Source: Oreocharis arfaki (lineage: Eukaryota > Chordata > Aves > Passeriformes > Paramythiidae). From it: a stretch of 64,000 nt of DNA. Position numbers and translations under genes: made by a program. The notes under the pieces were generated by a model that saw only the letters and a program-made list of their open reading frames with translations, was not told the DNA's origin and ran no database searches. The stretch covers positions 115,390 to 179,389 of the forward strand of contig VZRR01003271.1 of assembly GCA_013398015.1 (NCBI GenBank), written 5' to 3'. Shown here piece after piece: positions 57,101 through 64,000 of the stretch (its first letter is position 1; each line of letters begins with the position of its first letter).

Positions 57101-60100
57101 AACGAGATCCATTAGTGGCAAAACTGGGTACCGGTGGTGCCACGTGCGCCATGCAGATGGAAAATTTGGGGGCAGGAGGGGGGTGTTTCCTCCTCTCAGG
57201 TTTTCTTTGCTGCCTTTTAGTGTGCTGTGCCACTATTTGTGGTTATTTTTATGTCATCCTGCTGCAGGCCAGCAAGGCTGAGACGGCTGCAGCTCTGCAC
57301 CAGCTCCAGGACAAGGAGAAGATGCTCACAGCGATGAAGGAGGAGGCAGCTGTTGCAAAGGAGCAGTGCAAGCAGCTCTCCCAGGTAAAAATTGAGGGGG
57401 TTTGTGGGTATAGAGAGGAGCAGGGGTTTGTAGGACTAGCAGCCAGCAAATGCTGGTTTACTGATGCTGATAGAAGTCAAAAGGTGGAACATTTATAGTG
57501 AAAAAGCTTCCCAAGACACTACATTTGGTTGTACAATGTATTTATGCACAGGTATTTTCCAGTAGTTTTTCCAGACAGTTCGTTTACTGAGTCTTGTAAG
57601 CTGAGCCTGTTTTTCTTTTCAAATGGTTACTTTAAAAGCACTTCCTTCACCACTGTGAGACTGCTTCATGGATGCAAATATTAAATGTCTTTCCTGCACT
57701 GCAGTTTTAATTTGGTCCGTATTGTAGCATTCATGTGCTTGTGTGCTTCTGGGCATAGCAATCATCAGTTTTCTTCAAGAAGGAAGGTACAGAAAGTGCA
57801 GACTGCCTGCTTAGCCCCTGGAGGTGCAGCTGTGATTGCTTTGGGATGCTGATACTTAGAGGGATGCTGTTTTTTTACTGTCAAAACTAGCTTATGAAAA
57901 TTTACCTTTTTATAAAGGTTTCAGAGGAAAACAGTGACAGTAGAATAAATAGTGAGGCAGATACGGACAGAATTTGAGAGTCTTAGGAGAAGGATTTGTG
58001 TGTTTTGGCTGGTTTGGAAGCACATGAGCATTAGACTCAGGAAGGCCACGTTGTGGGACAAAACATGGGCACAGAAAGCTGGGTGGCCAAAGGTGGGAGC
58101 AGAGTAGCCCGAGGATGCAGGAGTTGGGAAGGGAAGAAGGGAGTGGGTACTGTGTGAGCTCCTGGCAGGGCACAGGTGTTTGCAGGTGGGATCAAGAGGT
58201 TTGGGATAGTCAATGTGTAACCTTAGGGAGAAGGGGCTTGTGATGTGTTTGGAGGGAAAAAAGAAACTGCCTCAGGACTGCAGAACCAAATTGGAGAGAG
58301 GGATCTGCTGCTGTATGAAGGAATCTGATGTGGTTGGGGAAAAAACATCTGCAAAGTGGTGCTTGTGAAGGTGAGGTGGCATCTGCAGAGAGGTAGGAGT
58401 CTGGGGGATTTTCCCATCTGGATTGGGGAAGGGAAAAGCTGGGAGGAAATGGTTAACAGCAGAGTTGCTGCGGTGCTGAAGTATCAGGATGAACAAGGGA
58501 TAAAGCTCAGCTTGACTGATAAAAGCTCTTATCTTCCAATTAATGTATTTCTCTTGAAAGCACTGTCAAAAGCTAAAGGTGCTTCAAGGTGCAGAGCTAT
58601 TCCTGCAGGGATCTTGATAGAGATAATAACTGGAGAGGATAAGTGAGAGCAAGAGCTGAGTACCTCAAGATTTAGAGGTATTTGGCAAAACACAAACTCG
58701 GGAAAAGTTAATTTTCCCAGGATCTCAGGTTCTGCCCCGACAGGGTGCCTGGATTAGTGAGGACTGCAAGTGAATGGTGGGATTGGTGTAGGGGTAGAGG
58801 AAGCTGCAGTGTGTCCTGGTGCCCCTCTTTAAGTTGCATCTTAATTAAAAATAACATGGAGAAAGATTTGTGTCAAGCTGTCTATATTGTATTTGCAGAA
58901 GTGGCTTAAAGCTGAGTTTGATCTATGGGACAGAATAGCTTTTATTTAAACCAAAAGGTGAAAAAAACCTGTAATTACTCTGAAGAGATGGAGGGTATCC
59001 AGGCTAATAATTTAGAGCACTTAAATTATGTCAGGGCTCCCTGGCACTGTTGGGAGCTGTGTGGCTGGAAACACCTGAAGCTCGGGTGGTACAGATTCCT
59101 ATTTGTGTGATGGGAGCTGCTGGAAGCTGCACTTAATGTTTTTGCTTACTACAGCAAGTGCATTTATATTGCAGAGGAGCAGCTCTGTGGATTTCTCAGG
59201 TGTCTGGGTTGAATTACTGGCTAATAAAAGATTAAAAAGCAATGTGTATTTTCATCTGAAAGCTATAATATGGCATCATGCTGGTGGGATTCAGGCCTTC
59301 TCTGGCCTTTGTAGTGCACTAATAGCCCATCTCCTGTGGCAAAGCTGTTGGTTTTGCAACCTGCTACAAAGCAATTATTTTGCTCTAAAGTGCTCTATTT
59401 TGCCACGATGCTTTACCTGTGTTCTTCCATTTTGCTAAACTTGGGATGAAAATCTAAACTCTGCCCTCCGTGATACCCATGGTTTTAGCTGTTAGAACTC
59501 TGTGGTTTGGCCAGACTTGATAGAAAAAAGCCTCTCATCTCTTCTGAGACAGCAGAAGATCAGTGTTTAAATTGGTTGACTTTTTAATAAATAGGATATT
59601 TATGATGATTTAGGATCAGCATGAGGTTTTGGAAGTTTGGTTAATACTGTAAATTTGCTGAGCCAGGATTGATGCTGACTTCGGTTTTGATGCACACTTG
59701 CTGTATTTTTAGTCATCTTAAAGCCTCTTAGCCTTAAGAAGGGAGCAGTGGATGACTTGTTTCCCTTTTCCTGGCACTTCCCACCCAAGGAGCTGGTTGC
59801 AGAGAAGGAGAGGACCGGTTTGCTCACGGCCAAGATGCGAGAGCGCATCAACGCGCTGGAGAAGGAGCACGGCACCTTCCAGAGCAAAATCCACGTCAGC
59901 TACCAAGAGTCTCAGCAGATGAAGATGAAGGTAAATGCTGAGAAATCACTGCAAAACTTGGTGGCAGTTTCCTGGCTTCAAAGAAAGACAGGGAGTTCTC
60001 ACAGGTGACTTTTGTAGTGTGTTAAAGCCCAGTGCTGGCCAGGCAGCTGGTCCCTGATCTAGTTACTTTTCCTTCCCGCTGTTCTGCTGAAATGTTATTC

Positions 60101-63100
60101 AATTAAAGTGTAAAATCTGATTGAAATACTCAGCTTAAGGGAGCTGCTAATGCTGATGATCATTTACCAGCAGATAAATGTCTCTAAGATTATAGTACAG
60201 AGTGACAACGTAGCATAATACACGTGAAATATCATTGCCTGAGGGAGTGCTTTGCTGGGAATATTTGAAGAGCAGACACTTGTATTTTTTTAAGACCCTT
60301 GTTACTTTCTATTTTAGTTGCTTTATGGAGTGACCTTAGAAGGGTTTGTTTCATCAGATTTTAAAGTTTAACTTATATTTTTTCTAAGGACAATGGCCCT
60401 TCTCATGCTTAGATTTCCTTCTAGTAGTTCTTTCCTGTATGGATGTCACAGCATTGAGCCCAGTGTGTGAACTTCCCAACTTTAATGTTGTATCTTCTGT
60501 CTTGGCCCTTTGGGGAGCAGCTTCTCTGCAGTTGTGGATAGGTAACTAGACAACAAGAGGGTCTTGCTGCTGGCTGGGGAAGGGGAGGGAGACCTGGGCA
60601 CGCCTGAGAGGCTTTAGCGAGTGCTGCTGTGCCAGGCTGAGCTGGAGAAAGGAAATACAGAAGATCCAGTGCTCAGGTCCTGCTCCCTCTGCTGATGTGC
60701 TGCAGCATGGCAGAGGAGCTGAAAATGGTCACAGCTTCCAGTTGGGTGGGGTTTGTGCCCCTGCTTCTCTTGTTGGCATTAAAAACCGAAATAGGCAAGG
60801 AAAAGAACCCCCCAAGAAATGTCCAAGGCACAGCTTGTTAAGTTTGTTGGTGCAGAGCTGGAGGTGGCTGCCCTGCAAGGGACTGCTCCTTGCTGCTGTG
60901 GTTATTGCACAAACATTTGTTTGGGTTTTTTTTATGTAAGAAATGCTCATTGATGAATCAGCCACTTGATGAAGCTGGGTCTTGGCGTGGTGTCAGCCAT
61001 ATCTACAAACTGGCACTGATAAAGGAAGAGTGTTTTGTGTGCTTGAGGATTTTCAGAGCAGACTTTTGGGCTCCGAGACCAGCTCTGCTGTTGTCTGCAT
61101 ATGCAGCGTCCATTTCTTCCCTTTGAATCCTGTCTTTTGATTTTGTTCACACTATTCTGAACCTTGGGTTATCAGGGCTTCTTTCTGCCTCAGTTTGGAA
61201 CCTTGCTGAAAACCAGAATATTAGATGAGGACTAGCCTTCTGCAGTTTGTGTGCTGTAATCTATGTATTGTTAGTTATTGTTAATTTTTCTGCTTTGTTT
61301 AAAGGCTTTGTAAACTTCTAATAATAATTGGCAGCACGTTTGCTTTATTTCCCTTTGGAAAAGTGACATATTGATATCCAGTTATTGATAAATATCTCAA
61401 GTTGAATAGCTGAGCAGTTGGTATTCTGAGTAACACTTGTGAAGTCTTTTAAGCAATAAAAAAGGTTGCCTTGGTAAATAGGTTGATGCACTGATATAAA
61501 AAGAAACCTGTGCTTTGGTTTGAGCACAAGGGTCTCAGTAGCACAGTTTAATTTAAGAAGTGGTGTGTGAGGAAGGAACAAAGCTCCCCCTCTCCCAAAA
61601 AATCCACTTAGTTTTATTTACTGAAACTAATGTGGTATCTTACCTACTGCTACAAGCTGGGGTGGGTTTTTTTGTTGTTTTTATTGCTCCTTAGCTTAAT
61701 CTTTTACAGAACTGATCTTTGTTTCCCCATCAGTTCCAGCAGCTCCGTGAGCAGATGGAGGCAGAAATAAGCCACCTGAAGCAGGAAAATGGTATCCTGA
61801 GAGATGCTGTCAGTACTTCCACCAATCAAATGGAGAGCAAGTATGTTGGCAGCTACTCGGAACTCTGTTCTTGAGCCTCCTCTGAAGAGTTGTTCTGGCT
61901 TCTCCTTTTGTTTCCTTGGCTGTCTCTGAATTAGTGCTTAAGCTGGGAACACAGATATTTTGGGCTGGACAGGTAGCTGGTGGCGTTTGCATTGAGCCAG
62001 GGCTTTCAGAACAAATAATTACCTTTTTTCGACTTGAAGCCTGAGCTTTTAGGCCGTGGTGATGAGGCTTTAAGAGAAAAGTGCAGCAGTGCTCAGGCAC
62101 AGTTACTGTTTTTGGCAAGGTGTTTATCCTTCCCCTGGGGCTTTAGGAGAGGTGCTGATTGTGGCCCCTTGGGAGAACAGCAGCTCTAAACTTAGAGATC
62201 AGTATCAATACCCTGCAGTTACTGGTGCTGCTGGGGTGGCACTGGATTTATCTGCTGCTGGTGTAAATGTTTGGAGAGACAAAAAAGGTGTCACCAAGTT
62301 TTGTCTTTTGTGTGTTAGGACTTGGGCTGCCCCTGAGCTGCTCCTTTTGTGCATTGTGGTAAAAGCTGAGCACCTTGGTGTGTAGAAGACAAAACTGACA
62401 TGATAGCCAGTCTCAGATGTTTGTTGCTGTTGGAGACTGGAATGTCAAGTGCTCAGAGAAGGGTGTGGAACCCTGGTTTTAGGGGTCCTGTTCATTTAAA
62501 TGAAGTATCATTATCTTTTAGACACTTATCCTGAAAAGGCCTTAATTCAAGCAAACCTGAGATAGAAATGAAATGCTTTTTACTTGCTTAGGCACAAAGG
62601 AGAGCCTCTTAAAATTCTTCCCGTGGGCTGAACAAATGCATCTTCTCTCCCTGCTGAGAAAGTGCATCAGATACCTCCATAAGTTAATAGTCAGGTCAAG
62701 GCCAGGAGGCAGCAAATAGTCTGAAGAAATGTGTGCAGTTAGTAGTCCAGGAGGAATAGTCCTGAGCAAGCCTGAGATCAATAATCCCTTATGGGAGGAG
62801 AAGAAGAATGTGAATTTTGATGCGAGACCTTTCCTTATGCCGAGTCTCTTTAGTTTGCATCAGCCTGCCCAAATCATGCCAGTCAGCTTGCAAACCTCTT
62901 AATGGAGCTGGTGCTTGTGGCTTTTTGCTGACCTTTTGTTTCTGACCCTGGGTTGTAGCTACTGAGCTGTGCTGATGGCCAGGAGTGATGCATTTTGCTG
63001 CTGTGGCCAGGACTACCTGACCCTCATCCCTTTCCGAGGATGAAACAGTTTTAGTGTGGGGGGGGGAAACACCCCAAACCCACCCTGTACAACCCTCTGG

Positions 63101-63326
63101 CTGCAGATATAGGACTTGGTGTTGACATTTGAGTAGCTGCTGTCGTGGCCTTTGCCTGTAGTGGAAAAGCCCTGTGGAAATGTTTGTTTGCAGGCAGTCG
63201 GCCGAGCTGAACAAGCTGCGCCAGGACTACGCCAGGCTGATGAACGAGCTGGGGGAGAAGAGCAGCAAACTGCAGCAAGAAGAGCTCCAGAAGAAGAATG
63301 CAGAGCAGGCAGTGGCTCAGCTGAAG
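47609..63326 (+). CDS. KTN1: KTN1 (kinectin 1), N-terminal 488 residues in eight coding exons; continues off the right edge
   Basis: Kinectin is an ER integral membrane protein with a long cytoplasmic coiled coil, described as a kinesin-binding anchor for vesicle motility and an ER-sheet organiser together with CLIMP63 and p180 (RRBP1). Coding exons are 47609-48137, 49742-49879, 52337-52504, 54730-54860, 57268-57384, 59790-59930, 61734-61840 and 63194-63326, with all phases continuous. Residues 7-29 (TYFIILIPSVVITVIFLFFW and on) are the single membrane anchor. Residues 36-66 and about 114-175 are lysine-rich, as in the p180/kinectin family. From about residue 325 heptad-patterned coiled coil begins, with recognisable family blocks such as KIHVSYQES, LKQENGILRDAVS and SAELNKLRQDYARL. 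Full-length kinectin is about 1,300 residues, so roughly a third is present. No frameshift or stop is seen. Confidence 0.97.
49566..49605 (+). repeat. TG-rich microsatellite
   Basis: Imperfect (TG)n with TGTATG variants, in the KTN1 intron between coding exons 1 and 2. Confidence 0.9.
49742..49879 (+). CDS. KTN1: KTN1 coding exon 2 (residues 177-222)
   Basis: The acceptor is GTTGCAG (49741) and the donor is GTAAGA at 49880-49881. It encodes DDQDSKTDSVVSPAKKQEPV through QENVSGKKKVSAKKQK, matching the kinectin basic linker. Confidence 0.95.
50865..50889 (+). repeat. 25-bp exact direct repeat, copy A
   Basis: GAGACTCTTATCAGGTGACA and five further bases, identical to 51275-51299, 410 bp away, in the KTN1 intron between coding exons 2 and 3. 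Confidence 0.85.
51275..51299 (+). repeat. 25-bp exact direct repeat, copy B
   Basis: Second copy of the repeat at 50865-50889. Outside the 25 bp the flanks differ. Confidence 0.85.
52337..52504 (+). CDS. KTN1: KTN1 coding exon 3 (residues 223-278)
   Basis: The acceptor is ATTACAG (52336) and the donor is GTAAGA at 52505-52506. It encodes VLVDEPLIQATTYIPLMDNS and on to KKLKNETDK, close to mammalian kinectin. Confidence 0.95.
54730..54860 (+). CDS. KTN1: KTN1 coding exon 4 (residues 279-322)
   Basis: The acceptor is TGTTGCAG (54729) and the donor is GTGAAT at 54861-54862. It encodes ENAEVKFKDFVTSMKNMIFS then EDEARCVVEVLKEKSGAIHD. Confidence 0.95.
55325..55530 (-). repeat. CR1 LINE fragment (cluster member 1)
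   Basis: AGGTTTGGAAGGGACCTCAG, then AGTCCAGCCTCCTGCTCAGA, GCTCAGGGCTTTATCCAGTC and CCCCTCTGGGCAACTTGTGC: a CR1 subfamily different from the copies at 5.7 and 38.8 kb. Lies in the KTN1 intron between coding exons 4 and 5. Confidence 0.93.
55572..55860 (-). repeat. CR1 LINE fragment (cluster member 2)
   Basis: ACAGAATCACACAATCCTCA then GGTTGGAAGGGAGCTCTGGA, CAAGTGACACAGGAACATGT and TCATGTTGAGGTGAAACTTT. Starts about 40 bp after the previous CR1. Confidence 0.93.
56025..56185 (-). repeat. CR1 LINE fragment (cluster member 3)
   Basis: GATTTGGGCTGGGAGGGGCT, AGTCCAGCAGCCTGCTCAGA and GGAATTTGTCCAGTTGCCTT. Diverged, same subfamily as member 1. Confidence 0.8.
56455..56600 (-). repeat. CR1 LINE fragment (cluster member 4)
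   Basis: GTAGTCCAACCTCCTCCTCG then CAGCACAGGCTGCTCAGGGC, TTTATCCAGTCTGGCTTGAA and CAACCCCTCTGGGCAGCC. The 3'-terminal part is eroded. Confidence 0.82.
56865..56945 (+). repeat. CR1 LINE 3'-tail fragment, sense orientation (cluster member 5)
   Basis: GGGCTGGACCAGGTGATCTT, GGAAGTCTTTCCAACCACAA and an ATTGACTGATTC-type terminal octamer tail. Opposite orientation to the four preceding copies. Confidence 0.75.
57268..57384 (+). CDS. KTN1: KTN1 coding exon 5 (residues 323-361)
   Basis: The acceptor is CTGCTGCAG (57267) and the donor is GTAAAA at 57385-57386. It encodes ASKAETAAALHQLQDKEKML and on to EQCKQLSQ, the beginning of the coiled coil. Confidence 0.94.
59790..59930 (+). CDS. KTN1: KTN1 coding exon 6 (residues 362-408)
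   Basis: The acceptor is CACCCAAG (AG at 59788-59789) and the donor is GTAAAT at 59931-59932. It encodes ELVAEKERTGLLTAKMRERI then NALEKEHGTFQSKIHVSYQE; the last block is highly conserved in kinectins. Confidence 0.95.
61734..61840 (+). CDS. KTN1: KTN1 coding exon 7 (residues 409-443)
   Basis: The acceptor is CCCCATCAG (61733) and the donor is GTATGT at 61841-61842, splitting a lysine codon (AA|G). It encodes FQQLREQMEAEISHLKQENG then ILRDAVSTSTNQMES. Confidence 0.95.
63194..63326 (+). CDS. KTN1: KTN1 coding exon 8 (residues 444-488)
   Basis: The acceptor is GTTTGCAG (63193) and the donor is GTGCCT at 63327-63328. It encodes QSAELNKLRQDYARLMNELG then EKSSKLQQEELQKKNAEQAV. The next exon lies beyond the window. 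Confidence 0.95.
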
Positions 63327-64000
63327 GTGCCTGGGGTTTTCTCTGCCTGTCAGGTTGTGCTCAGGGTTTTATCTGAGCCGGGACGTGAGGCGTGTGGGAA
63401 TTGCTTTAGCTGCTCGTTTCAGATGGGCTGAGCCAGCCTAGGGGTTTATTTAATGTTTTTATTCAGTGCACTGGGTTTTGAGTGATTACAGACCTCCCTG
63501 TGAAGTAAAACTTACCTTCCAGGTAAATATCTTTCACCATCACCAGTTAAGCTTTTTACTTTGCTTTCTGAGAGCACAATTCTAACAAGAGTTGGTACTT
63601 CGGAGCCGTTCATCCAGATGGCATTGTCCTTGTGTGGTTTTTATTTGAAGCTATGTGCTTTTGCTTAAATGTATGTATGCTTAATTTTTTAAAGAAATAC
63701 ACTTTTTAAAGAGTTAAAATGTAAGCGGACTGGCTTCTGGATGAATCTCTTTCCATTTCTTTGGAAGAAAATGTCTTTTTTTTTTCTTTTTTCTTAGAAG
63801 AGAAAGTGTTTTCAGGTGAGAATGCCAATCCAGAGCTCATTATTTCTTTAATATTTGCAATTAAGTCTTACATACCAGAAGTTCTCCCTGCCTTTTGCCC
63901 TGGCAGATGCAGAATTGGTATCTAGAGTTGAGATGTTTTAATTACTGGATGCAGATTTATGTGATGCTTGGCTGGTCTGGCTTCTGGTGTTAATTCTGAG

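Noticed and set aside
1..64000. CRISPR arrays, operons, prophage, integrases or a bacterial-type defence system
   Set aside because: Spliced vertebrate genes, CR1 elements and a eukaryotic tRNA show this is animal nuclear DNA; no such structures are present.

Overview
This is a vertebrate, almost certainly avian, nuclear genomic window. The evidence is many degenerate CR1 LINE 3' ends (the dominant bird and reptile retroposon), compact introns, and the vertebrate gene order ATG14 - TBPL2 - KTN1, known from human 14q22. The species cannot be named from sequence alone. The assembly has one 192-base N gap (24804-24995) and one isolated N (24527).

Layout. (1) 1-0.96 kb: first exon and CpG-rich promoter of ATG14, minus strand; the gene runs off the left edge. 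(2) 0.96-3.57 kb: intergenic, with one CR1 fragment and a 31-bp exact direct repeat. (3) 3567-12222: a complete seven-exon TBPL2 (TBP2/TRF3) gene on the minus strand. Its 17-codon first exon was found by homology to the mammalian N-terminus, and all exon phases join into a 323-residue protein with a full TBP core. A + strand tRNA-Gly(TCC) gene lies antisense in intron 1, 55 bp from the exon 1 donor. (4) 12.3-24.2 kb: no recognisable gene; one CR1, a polypyrimidine tract and AT-rich stretches that resemble regulatory DNA. (5) 24.2-25.3 kb: a G-rich minisatellite of about 40-bp units, the gap, then a CpG island that is the likely KTN1 promoter. (6) 25.3-63.3 kb: KTN1 (kinectin), plus strand. A first intron of about 22 kb holds four CR1 copies. 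Eight coding exons follow (47609-63326, residues 1-488), and the gene continues past the right edge.

Functionally these are three unrelated neighbours: an autophagy PI3K-complex subunit, a germline TBP paralogue and an ER-membrane coiled-coil kinesin receptor. ATG14 and TBPL2 are co-oriented. TBPL2 and KTN1 diverge across about 13 kb. Exon boundaries were placed by reading GT/AG sites, checking phase continuity and comparing with remembered mammalian family sequences; no alignment was run. I see no convincing undescribed system. The most unusual local arrangement is the tRNA gene inside the TBP-paralogue gene next to its promoter.
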